A stretch of 18,439 nucleotides of DNA from Actinomycetota bacterium (GCA_009699565.1 WLNX01000011.1:1-18439); one strand, 5' to 3'; counted from the stretch's first letter, positions 1 through 6,019 are shown. Program-made: numbers and translations. Notes: generated by a model from the letters alone, not told the origin.

Positions 1-665
1 TAGGAAGCCTCGCGGACGTGGGCCGGGATCGCCTGCAGGCCTTCGCGCGTGGCCGCAAACACCATCGGCAGCGCGATCAGCGACATCATCGCTCCCGCTG
101 TCAGGAAGGAGCGGCCGAAGACCGCCCCGCCGGCAGCGGTGAATGACATCCAGCTGAAGATCCCCTGTTGGAAGAGGACGAGGCCAAAGAGCGCCAGCAC
201 AATGTCGGGGGTTCCGGCGATGATCTCGATCCCTGAGTCGATCAGCCGCGCCAGCCATACCGGCCGCCCGTATTCGACGATCCATGTTGCCGCTCCGATT
301 GCGATCGGCGTGGCGATCACGATCCCGATCAGAGTGATCAGAATCGTGCCGATCAGCGGGTCAAAGAAGCCGCCGCTCTGTGACTGGTCCAGATCCGCCG
401 TAGGGTGGCTCACGAGGAGCGCCGGGCGGACGTATTGGAGCCCCTTGAAGGCCATGAACGCGACGATGCCGATTCCGATCGCGCAGAGAGTCAGGCCGGC
501 AGCCCACATCACCACATATCCGATCCGGTCGGTCAGTCGCCATGTGCGGATCGACTCGTTGACCCGCTTCTTCTTCTTCGGGGCCTTCGGTGTGCCCGGG
601 CTGCGGGGAAGCGGGAGCGGCGGCAGCGCTGACGGGCGCGCGCCAGGTCGGGTCGGAGTAGCCAT
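1..665 (-). CDS. pstA: Phosphate ABC transporter permease PstA (3' end beyond the window)
   Basis: Second inner-membrane permease of the high-affinity phosphate importer; with PstC it forms the channel driven by PstB. The visible 221 residues start at ATG 665-663. They have an unusual proline-rich, lysine-tipped cytoplasmic extension of about 45 residues (PKKKKR near 29-34), a first membrane helix near 50-73, an extracytoplasmic loop, and further helices. The sequence breaks off in REGLQAIPAHVREAS, the start of the cytoplasmic EAA loop that contacts the ATPase, so roughly the last quarter lies outside. The start overlaps the pstC stop as TGATG (one shared base), which implies translational coupling. 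pstB presumably follows further left, but this is not seen. The extension could be trimmed if an internal start is used, but coupling favours this ATG. Confidence 0.93.
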   Translation of the reverse strand, partial: MATPTRPGARPSALPPLPLPRSPGTPKAPKKKKRVNESIRTWRLTDRIGYVVMWAAGLTLCAIGIGIVAFMAFKGLQYVRPALLVSHPTADLDQSQSGGFFDPLIGTILITLIGIVIATPIAIGAATWIVEYGRPVWLARLIDSGIEIIAGTPDIVLALFGLVLFQQGIFSWMSFTAAGGAVFGRSFLTAGAMMSLIALPMVFAATREGLQAIPAHVREAS

Positions 666-1648
666 CAGGAACGCGTTCCGTACTTCTTCAGCGGCTGTTT
701 GGCGATCCAGCTTCCAAGCGAGAGGAAGAATGCCCCGGCGAGCAGAACCAGAGCCATTGCGTAGAGGCTCCCCTGCATCGCAGGTGCGTTGATCGATTCC
801 GCGTCTTCAACGACAGTCGCGGCGAGCGTGCGCAGCGGTTCGAAGAGGAAGGTGAGGCCATCAAGGGGATTTGGCGAGAATCCCTTCGAGCCGGCAACCA
901 TCGAGATCATGATTGCCTCGCCAAGCGCCCGCGCTGTGGCCAGCACGGCTCCGGCGATAATCGCCGGCCGTGCCGCCCGGACTGTGACGGTCCACATCGC
1001 CCGCCAACGGTTGACGCCGAGGGCAAGCGCGCCCTCCTTCCAAGCCTTCGGAATCGAATGGAGCCCGTCGACCGTGATCGCGATCATGATCGGCGTGATC
1101 ATCACCGTCAGAACTGCGACGGCGACGATTAGGCCGGTGCCTGAAAGCGGGATGACGTACTGCACCGACTCTTTGCGGCTCTGCGACACCAGCGAGTTGC
1201 CGACGAACGGCGCGAGCACAAGAATCCCGATCAGCCCGTAGATGACCGACGGGATTGCCGCCAGCAGACGAACGACCGGCACGAGGATGCGGCGAATCCC
1301 GTTCGGCGCGAATTCAACGATAAAGATTGCCGAGAAGAGTGAGAAGAAGAGGCCTACAAATGTCGCGAGGCCGGTGGTGAGTAGCGTCGCGTAGATCAGC
1401 GGCCATGCGCCTAGCTGATAGTCCGCGCTGCTCGGGTTGGGGCCAGAGTTGACCATCGTGTCGAGCTGCTGGTCAACATTCCCCTTCGCCGAGAACCAGG
1501 AGAGTCCGTTGTGCGAGAAGGACGGCCATGCCCGGATCGCCACGAAGACGATCATGAAGATGATTGCGAGCAGGACCAACGACGCAAGCGCGCCGAGCAT
1601 CAGCCCGGCGCGCCTGTCCGTCCATGGCTCTCTGAGCCGGTCCAGCAC
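665..1648 (-). CDS. pstC: Phosphate ABC transporter permease PstC
   Basis: First permease subunit of the Pst phosphate importer, in the cytoplasmic membrane. The frame stays open upstream to an ATG at 1711 inside pstS. I chose GTG 1648-1646 instead, because it overlaps the pstS stop as TAGTG and gives a 327-residue protein of family length. Helix 1 lies near residues 16-39. It is followed by a large extracytoplasmic loop (LSWFSAKGN region) and then a block of helices. The EAA loop is clear (KEGALALGVNRWRAMW, then ARPAI where the usual LP stands), ending in ARALGEAI, typical of PstC. Overlaps at both ends make pstS-pstC-pstA one tightly coupled unit read from the Pho-box promoter upstream of pstS. 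Confidence 0.95.
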   Translation of the reverse strand: MLDRLREPWTDRRAGLMLGALASLVLLAIIFMIVFVAIRAWPSFSHNGLSWFSAKGNVDQQLDTMVNSGPNPSSADYQLGAWPLIYATLLTTGLATFVGLFFSLFSAIFIVEFAPNGIRRILVPVVRLLAAIPSVIYGLIGILVLAPFVGNSLVSQSRKESVQYVIPLSGTGLIVAVAVLTVMITPIMIAITVDGLHSIPKAWKEGALALGVNRWRAMWTVTVRAARPAIIAGAVLATARALGEAIMISMVAGSKGFSPNPLDGLTFLFEPLRTLAATVVEDAESINAPAMQGSLYAMALVLLAGAFFLSLGSWIAKQPLKKYGTRS

Positions 1649-2466
1649 TAGTTGATCGGAACCCAGTGCTTGCCGGTGATCTTCGCTGCCGAGGAGCTGT
1701 TCTGGCTCCACTTGATGAACTTCCAGATCGGGTTGCCGATCCTCGGGGCCCCGCGCGTAACCATCCAGAAGTTACGGACGCCGCCGTACTCACCGGACTT
1801 CGAGTTGCGCAGGTTGCATGCCACGCCGTTGTACTGGGAAGCATGCACTCCGCTGATGAAGTCGAACGAGACGTATCCAATCGCGTTCGGGTTTGACTTC
1901 ACGGTCTGTTGAATCAGTCCGTTGGAAGACTTCGCGGACGCAACGCCGGTTACCGACGAGCTGCCCATGAAGATCTTCTGGAACGCATCCTGCGTCCCTG
2001 AAGCGGCGGTGCGGACGATCACGTCGATCGTTCCGCTCTTGTTCGAGCCGCTGACGTCGTTCCAGTTGCGAACCGAGCCGCTGAAGATTGCCTTGATCTG
2101 AGCGCTCGAGAGGCTCGTGATCGGGTTGCTGCTGTTGGTGACGATGCAGATCGAGTCTTTTGCAACCTTGTTGAAGACCAGTCCACCCGGGTCGCTCGAC
2201 TTCGGGTCACGTGAAGAGAGACCGATCGATACGCGGCCGGCGGCAACATCGGCAACGCCGACGTCGGATCCGCCCTGTGCGAGCTTGAACTTGACCTTGC
2301 CTGGGTAGGACTTGACATAACCGCGTGCGAGCAGAGCTGCGAGCGGGGCGACCGAGGTCGATCCGCTCATCGTGATCACTGGCGCAGCCGAGGCCGTCGC
2401 CGGAACGGCGATCACGCCGACGGCTGCCAGCGCGACGCAGATGCGTACTGGGCGAAGATTTGACAT
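1648..2466 (-). CDS. pstS: Phosphate-binding protein PstS (secreted, no lipobox)
   Basis: Extracytoplasmic phosphate receptor of the Pst importer, 272 residues. The mature part begins with the ligand loop SGSTSVAPL (34-42) and carries the downstream R-T-A-A-SGT-Q-D-A-F loop, both phosphate-contact elements of the family. I chose ATG 2466-2464: it is preceded by an AAAGGA ribosome site about nine bases upstream and begins a Sec signal peptide ending T-A-S-A near residue 27. A longer frame to 2559 would start inside the Pho box. There is no lipobox: the only early cysteine (Cys10, in VRICVAL) sits in the hydrophobic core. Most PstS proteins of single-membrane bacteria are lipoproteins, so this one is either released or held otherwise. 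The stop overlaps the pstC start. Distant anion-binding relatives exist, but the linked pstC and pstA make the role secure. Confidence 0.95.
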   Translation of the reverse strand: MSNLRPVRICVALAAVGVIAVPATASAAPVITMSGSTSVAPLAALLARGYVKSYPGKVKFKLAQGGSDVGVADVAAGRVSIGLSSRDPKSSDPGGLVFNKVAKDSICIVTNSSNPITSLSSAQIKAIFSGSVRNWNDVSGSNKSGTIDVIVRTAASGTQDAFQKIFMGSSSVTGVASAKSSNGLIQQTVKSNPNAIGYVSFDFISGVHASQYNGVACNLRNSKSGEYGGVRNFWMVTRGAPRIGNPIWKFIKWSQNSSSAAKITGKHWVPIN

Positions 2467-2536
2467 GTAGGTGGTTCCTTTCATTTCATCGGGTGGCTTC
2501 GGCGGCTGCCGAGGCCTTTCATGACTTAGCCCGGCC

Positions 2537-2542
2537 AGTTTG
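2537..2542 (-). promoter_or_regulatory. Candidate -10 element of pstS (CAAACT)
   Basis: CAAACT, followed by G, begins 17 bases after the last repeat of the pstS Pho box. The same heptamer at the same offset follows the divergent Pho box, and CACACTG follows the third one. It matches TANNNT except for the first base, as expected at an activator-dependent promoter. Transcription would start near 2530 and leave a leader of about 64 bases containing the AAAGGA ribosome site. Confidence 0.55.
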
Positions 2543-2558
2543 CGTCGCGGCAGGTTCA

Positions 2559-2602
2559 ATGATGTGAACTGGTGGTGTGCTGGCGGTGAAGATGCGGTGA
2601 AC
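2559..2602 (-). promoter_or_regulatory. Pho box of pstS: four 11-base direct repeats
   Basis: Read on the minus strand toward pstS, four contiguous 11-base units: GTTCACCGCAT, CTTCACCGCCA, GCACACCACCA, GTTCACATCAT. Three of the four keep the TTCAC core in perfect 11-base register; the third (GCACACC) is weaker. This is the organisation known for PhoP boxes in Streptomyces (11-base direct repeats with GTTCACC). The array ends 92 bases before the pstS start codon, with a candidate -10 in between. The response regulator is inferred; no phoP gene is in the window. Confidence 0.85.
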
Positions 2603-2608
2603 GAAGCT

Positions 2609-2630
2609 CGTCACCGCCTTTTCACATTGA
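2609..2630 (+). promoter_or_regulatory. Pho box of the divergent phosphoesterase-like gene: two 11-base units
   Basis: Two adjacent units pointing right, CGTCACCGCCT and TTTCACATTGA. The promoter-proximal unit closely resembles the proximal unit of the pstS box (GTTCACATCAT). The two arrays are separated by only six bases and point in opposite directions, so bound regulators could occupy one 72-base platform serving both genes. Further upstream units in this orientation are not convincing. Confidence 0.7.
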
Positions 2631-2646
2631 TGCGCGCGCGAGCGGG

Positions 2647-2652
2647 CAAACT
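2647..2652 (+). promoter_or_regulatory. Candidate -10 element of the phosphoesterase-like gene (CAAACT)
   Basis: CAAACT plus G starts 17 bases after the Pho-box end, exactly as on the pstS side. Its last base is eight bases before the A of ATG 2661, so transcription would begin at or within about two bases of the start codon. That predicts a leaderless mRNA, consistent with the absence of a ribosome-binding site there. Confidence 0.5.
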
Positions 2653-2660
2653 GCGGCGCA

Positions 2661-4274
2661 ATGACCGAGCTGTCAGGCAACCAGGAGCCCTTCAAGCCGA
2701 TGCTGGCCGAGCACGGCGCGCCGTGCCACGACTGCCAGCAGCCGATGGCGGGCGATCAGCGCTACTGCTTGGGCTGCGGTGCGCGCCGCGGCGACGCGCG
2801 GCTGGATCCGCTGGAACAGGCGAAGCTGCTTGAACCTGCAGCGGCTCTAGTTGCGGCGCCGCTCACGCTGGAAGAGCCGCTGCAGCCGTCGACGACCGTA
2901 TGGGAAGGATTCCCTCTCGGCGGACTCGATTTCGGCGGGGCCAGGGCGGTTGCAGGCGCTGTCCTGGGTGTGATGGTTGTCGGCGTCGTCCTCGGCGTCG
3001 TTGCCGGGCCGAAAGCATCTAGCACCAACGCCTCCGGCAACGGGCAGCAGATCCTTGTCGCGCAGAACCCTCAGGCTGCGACCGGCGACGCCAACCTCGG
3101 AGCGGACACGCTAGGAAACGACGTTGGCAGCGCGACCGACTCGGGATCACTCTCCGGCGACACCGTTGCCGTTGCCGATGTTCCAGTCAGCAGCGAGCCA
3201 ACGACGGGTGGCGGCGGCGGCAGCGGTGGCGGCGGCGGTGGCGGTGGCGGTGGCGGGACCACAACAAAGTCGGCTGCTCCGCTGAAGCACGTGTGGGTCG
3301 TGACTCTTTCGGGACCCTCCTATCAGGCGGTCTACAGCAGGAGCAGGGCCTCGAAGAGAGCTTCCGCTGCGGCAAGCTCCTACCTCGGTACGGAACTGCG
3401 CGCCAAGGGCACGCTGCTGCCCAACTACGGATCGGTATCAGCGTCAGCGCTCGCAAACTCGATTGCCCTGATCAGCGGGCAGCCGCCAAACCCCTCAACG
3501 GAGCGCAACTGCCCCGTCTTCACTGACGTCACTCCAGGCAAGGTCGATTCGAAAACAGGCCTTGTCAGCGGCGACGGCTGTCGCTACCCGCCGCAAACCA
3601 AGACCCTGCCCGATCAGATGACCGGAGCCGGGATGGTTTGGAAGGGCTACTTCGAGAGCATCGGAAACGACCCAGACAGCGGAGTCACAAGCTGCAGGCA
3701 CCCGGAGGCGGGCAAGGCTGATCCCTTCTTCACGCCGCGGCCGGGCGACGCATATCTGACTTGGCGCAACCCGTTCGTCTACTTCAGGTCGATCACCGAG
3801 TCGGCCGACTGCGGCAGCGGTGTGGTTGGTCTGGACCGCCTCGCGCCTGACCTGAAGACGCTCGATGACACTCCCGCGCTGTCGCTGGTAGTCCCCGACG
3901 CCTGCCATGACGGAAGCAGCGACCCTTGCGAACAAGGCAAGACCGGCGGCATCGCGGCCTCGGACGAGTGGCTCAAACTGATCGTCGAGTCGATCACGGC
4001 GTCAGATGCCTATGCCGACGGCGGGATGGTGGTCATCACAAGCGACCATTCGGCAGCGGAACCAAAGGTCGCGGAGGCAAAGGTCGGGGCGCTGCTGCTC
4101 TCTCCATACGTCGCCGCCGGAACGAGCGTAGACACCTCCTACAACCATTACTCGCTGCTGAAGACAATCGAACTCGCGTTTGGCCTCGATGCGCTCGGCA
4201 AGGCAGCCAAGTCGTCCGTCAAGCCATTCGATTCGAAGGTCTTCGCGAACGCTCCCGCCGCCGGCAGCGACTGA
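2661..4274 (+). CDS. Zinc-ribbon, membrane-anchored, phosphoesterase-like protein
   Basis: 537 residues in four parts. Residues 22-39 form a zinc ribbon (CxxC, ten residues, CxxC) that would lie in the cytoplasm. Residues about 94-116 are the only membrane helix. An acidic Ser/Thr-rich stretch leads to a linker of 16 Gly and one Ser (183-199). From about 210 an extracytoplasmic domain resembles the phosphoesterase/acid-phosphatase branch of the alkaline-phosphatase superfamily: LPNYGSV, IALISGQ, SLVVPDACHDG, VVITSDH and NHYSLLKTIE. The active site looks eroded: the metal-binding E-N near the domain start is S217-G218, the usual HPSLPNY nucleophile segment reads ASALANS, and TxDE is TSDH. It may be a binding or sensing protein or a diverged hydrolase. 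There is no ribosome site, and a -10 ends eight bases before ATG, so the start is probably leaderless. The Pho box suggests phosphate control. The fold assignment is good; catalytic activity is doubtful. Confidence 0.8.
   Translation: MTELSGNQEPFKPMLAEHGAPCHDCQQPMAGDQRYCLGCGARRGDARLDPLEQAKLLEPAAALVAAPLTLEEPLQPSTTVWEGFPLGGLDFGGARAVAGAVLGVMVVGVVLGVVAGPKASSTNASGNGQQILVAQNPQAATGDANLGADTLGNDVGSATDSGSLSGDTVAVADVPVSSEPTTGGGGGSGGGGGGGGGGGTTTKSAAPLKHVWVVTLSGPSYQAVYSRSRASKRASAAASSYLGTELRAKGTLLPNYGSVSASALANSIALISGQPPNPSTERNCPVFTDVTPGKVDSKTGLVSGDGCRYPPQTKTLPDQMTGAGMVWKGYFESIGNDPDSGVTSCRHPEAGKADPFFTPRPGDAYLTWRNPFVYFRSITESADCGSGVVGLDRLAPDLKTLDDTPALSLVVPDACHDGSSDPCEQGKTGGIAASDEWLKLIVESITASDAYADGGMVVITSDHSAAEPKVAEAKVGALLLSPYVAAGTSVDTSYNHYSLLKTIELAFGLDALGKAAKSSVKPFDSKVFANAPAAGSD
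3207..3257 (+). repeat. GGC/GGT simple-sequence tract encoding a polyglycine linker
   Basis: Seventeen consecutive codons, nearly all GGC or GGT with one AGC, encode residues 183-199 of the phosphoesterase-like protein. It separates the membrane-proximal stalk from the catalytic-like domain. Such tracts can change length by slippage in whole codons without breaking the frame. Confidence 0.85.
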
Positions 4275-4287
4275 CCGGCCGGATTTC

Positions 4288-4331
4288 GGTCACAGGACCT
4301 TTACCTGCGGACAACGCTCCGTTTACACCGA
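4288..4331 (+). promoter_or_regulatory. Candidate third Pho box: four 11-base units upstream of the six-cysteine secreted protein
   Basis: Four contiguous units in 11-base register: GGTCACAGGAC, CTTTACCTGCG, GACAACGCTCC, GTTTACACCGA. Units 1, 2 and 4 each match GTTCACC at five of seven positions. Unit 3 is weak, as is unit 3 of the pstS box. On its own this would be a modest match. The CACACTG beginning 17 bases after its end, the same offset as at the other two boxes, raises confidence. It begins just after the stop of the upstream gene. Confidence 0.55.
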
Positions 4332-4347
4332 TCGGCTGTGCAGAGCC

Positions 4348-4353
4348 CACACT
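4348..4353 (+). promoter_or_regulatory. Candidate -10 element of the six-cysteine protein gene (CACACT)
   Basis: CACACT plus G, one base different from the CAAACTG heptamer at the other two Pho promoters and at the identical 16-base gap from the repeat array. It implies a start near 4360 and a leader of about 59 bases. Confidence 0.45.
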
Positions 4354-4408
4354 GGAGCCCAGAAACTCAAAGAGGCTTGGCAGAAAGCCCGGTCGACCAA
4401 TAAACCAC

Positions 4409-4421
4409 GGAGGTTTCCTTG
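4409..4421 (+). promoter_or_regulatory. Ribosome-binding site deciding a TTG start
   Basis: GGAGG (4409-4413), five bases, then TTG (4419-4421). No ATG or GTG lies nearby in this frame, and the signal peptide begins right after, so the strong Shine-Dalgarno supports TTG as the initiation codon. Confidence 0.75.
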
Positions 4422-5075
4422 CACATCCTAGGCTTCAACAAGCGCCGGACTCTCGCCTTTGGGCTTGCCGTCGCACTGCTGGTCGGCGGAGCGTTCGCTC
4501 TCCTCGGCTCGTTCCGCACAGCGCAGTCAACCGCTGACGTGAACCCAAACAACACCGTCTGTCGCGGCCACATCGTCGCGCTGGCGCAGGATCCTGCCGA
4601 GCCCGACCAGTACCCGGTCCGCTACAGGTTCCGCTGCAACCAGGCAATCTCAGGCTTCTCCTTGTTCCTTGACGGCCATCCGGCCGACACGGTCGAGACA
4701 GAAGCCTTCCCTGTGACGCTCTCGGGCGCTCCAATTGCCGGCGGCGACCTGATGTCCTGCGGTGGAACGCTTCCCGGCTACGGCATCAACTGCGTCGGGG
4801 CCTACACCAAGACATACGGAATCATGACCGGCTCCTTCTCGCTGCCGATGTCGGCCTGCGCCGAGCCGCGGCTTGAGCCGATCATGACAGTCACGACCGC
4901 CTACCTCTCAGGCAGTCCTGCCGTTGCCAAGGCCGCTGTTTCGGGTCCGTTCAGTCTGGGCAAGCCGCTCAACTGCGTCGAGCCGAAGACCAAGGCCGAG
5001 AAGCGCCGCGACGCGAAGCTGCGCCAGCCGCTGAAGATCCCGGTCGAGGAAGACACGCCGGTAGAGAACAACTAG
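4419..5075 (+). CDS. Secreted six-cysteine protein of unknown function
   Basis: 218 residues, family not recognised. A basic start (NKRR, 7-10) and a hydrophobic core (about 11-30) form a signal peptide or uncleaved anchor; SFRTAQSTAD could contain a cleavage site. The exported part has exactly six cysteines (48, 73, 114, 125, 147, 186), an even number that suggests three disulfides in a beta-rich domain (RYRFRCNQAISGFSLFLDG looks like paired strands). The C-terminus (about 187-218) is a charged, Lys/Arg/Glu-rich tail. Start is TTG, chosen for the strong GGAGG. The gene lies 144 bases after the phosphoesterase-like gene and has its own candidate Pho box, so I infer induction by phosphate limitation. 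It could bind a phosphorylated ligand, partner the upstream protein, or be a structural wall protein; nothing in the sequence decides. Confidence 0.8.
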   Translation: MHILGFNKRRTLAFGLAVALLVGGAFALLGSFRTAQSTADVNPNNTVCRGHIVALAQDPAEPDQYPVRYRFRCNQAISGFSLFLDGHPADTVETEAFPVTLSGAPIAGGDLMSCGGTLPGYGINCVGAYTKTYGIMTGSFSLPMSACAEPRLEPIMTVTTAYLSGSPAVAKAAVSGPFSLGKPLNCVEPKTKAEKRRDAKLRQPLKIPVEEDTPVENN

Positions 5076-5099
5076 TTGGGAGTCTTTCCCCCTAACTAG
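5072..5099 (+). terminator. First hairpin, overlapping the stop codon
   Basis: CTAGTT (5072-5077) pairs with AACTAG (5094-5099), extended inward by one G-T and two G-C pairs, giving a nine-pair stem that contains the TAG stop. It is immediately followed by a stronger hairpin, so the two may act together. No U-run follows this one. Confidence 0.4.
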
Positions 5100-5109
5100 C
5101 GGGACGCCT

Positions 5110-5154
5110 AGCGCCCCGGTAAGCCCGCTCTAGCGCGGCGCTTACCGGGGCGCT
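5110..5154 (+). terminator. Strong terminator hairpin between convergent genes
   Basis: AGCGCCCCGGTAAGC (5110-5124) and GCTTACCGGGGCGCT (5140-5154) are perfect inverted repeats: 15 pairs, with a 15-base loop that can itself fold (CGC/GCG). A short T-rich stretch (TTTGCATTT) follows on the plus strand. It sits between the six-cysteine gene and the convergent acetolactate decarboxylase gene and may stop transcription from both sides; the minus-strand exit lacks a clear T run. Confidence 0.8.
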
Positions 5155-5167
5155 TTGCATTTCGGGG

Positions 5168-5953
5168 TCAGCCGCCTCCTTCGACCTCGCGTAGCTGGCT
5201 ATCGCTTGGTATCTCACTCGGATGCGGCAGTTCAACGCCGGGCGGCAGCTCTAAGCGCATCTCGCCGACCGCTTCGATTCTTAGCGTCGCTGGCCCCACT
5301 GAGCATTCGAGCAGATGGCCCGCTTTGGTTCGGTCGTCGCTGATGAAGTGGAGGTGGTGACCGGCCATCTCGACGCTCGATGCGGCATGCGGGAATCGGA
5401 AGCCGACGACCGTGCCGCGCAGAGCCTCGTAGTGCCATTCGACCTGGTGGGCGGCTGCATCAGCGAACGGTGGGTAGGGCTCCTCTTGACGGTATACCGA
5501 GCGCACGTGAACCGCCGGAAAGAGGCCATCAATCCGGATCGCGTCGCAGCCGCTCTGCTGCGGAGCGTGCTGCTCGAGCAGGTCGAGTAGCTCCCCGTGA
5601 TTGAGCGGACTGTCTATCTCAACGATTTCGTCGGTGATGAATCGGGTTGCCACGGCGAACGGGGTCTTCTCGTCGGCGCTGACGCGACGTACGGGCCCCT
5701 CCGCGGGCGCCTGCCAGGCCTCGCCGTCAACGATGATCAGCTCGCCGTCAAGCCCATTCAAGGTCCCTAGGCCTAGGTCGCCTCCGGCGAGCACCTCGCC
5801 GATCGTCACATCACCGTCGTATTTGGTGTCAAGCAGGGCCGCGATAGTTGAGGTTTGAATGACGGCGTGGTCGGCCGGCTCGGCGCCGAGCTGGCGGTGG
5901 TCAACGAGGCGCACATTCAGCGCGTGTGCAAGGGCGGGATCGAGCGTGGTCAT
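5168..5953 (-). CDS. budA: Alpha-acetolactate decarboxylase
   Basis: Cytoplasmic zinc enzyme converting (S)-2-acetolactate to (R)-acetoin, in the butanediol/acetoin route or to drain excess acetolactate from branched-chain amino-acid synthesis. 261 residues, family length. Visible signatures: STIAALLDTKYDG (35-47), GDLGLGTLNGLDGE (58-71), TPFA (97-100), AIRIDG with Arg140, and GHHLHF. His200, His202 and His213 reproduce the 2- and 11-residue spacing of the zinc histidines of the Bacillus brevis enzyme (194, 196, 207). The C-terminal glutamates (256, 258) may supply the tail Glu that reaches the active site. No acetolactate synthase or butanediol dehydrogenase is adjacent. It is divergent from the DUF11 gene across 61 bases and convergent with the six-cysteine gene across a terminator. 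Confidence 0.93.
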   Translation of the reverse strand: MTTLDPALAHALNVRLVDHRQLGAEPADHAVIQTSTIAALLDTKYDGDVTIGEVLAGGDLGLGTLNGLDGELIIVDGEAWQAPAEGPVRRVSADEKTPFAVATRFITDEIVEIDSPLNHGELLDLLEQHAPQQSGCDAIRIDGLFPAVHVRSVYRQEEPYPPFADAAAHQVEWHYEALRGTVVGFRFPHAASSVEMAGHHLHFISDDRTKAGHLLECSVGPATLRIEAVGEMRLELPPGVELPHPSEIPSDSQLREVEGGG

Positions 5954-6013
5954 CTGCCCAGATTACCGGCCAGCACCCCATTCCAACCGGCGGCGCGCAA
6001 GGGTTGTATTGGG

Positions 6014-6019
6014 TATGCT
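6014..6019 (+). promoter_or_regulatory. Possible -10 (TATGCT) of the DUF11 protein gene
   Basis: TATGCT fits TANNNT and would place transcription start near 6026, close to the second in-frame ATG (6030), giving a nearly leaderless mRNA from that codon. It overlaps the first ATG (6015), so the two start choices exclude each other. No -35 was recognised in the 61-base divergent gap. Confidence 0.25.

Noticed and set aside
49..792. 247-codon open frame on the plus strand
   Set aside because: Covers pstA and the end of pstC in antisense; Ile/Pro/Ser-rich composition is the shadow of membrane-helix codons.
2467..2559. Longer pstS start at 2559
   Set aside because: Would begin inside the Pho box, downstream of no promoter, and add a non-signal-like Arg/Pro-rich segment before a good signal peptide.
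2540..2833. 97-codon plus-strand frame across the divergent promoters
   Set aside because: Runs over both Pho boxes and into the phosphoesterase-like gene in another frame; no homology and no ribosome site.
4272..4292. TGACCG/CGGTCA hairpin at the end of the phosphoesterase-like gene
   Set aside because: Only six pairs with a nine-base loop and no T-run; it also overlaps the first unit of the third Pho box. Too weak to call a terminator.
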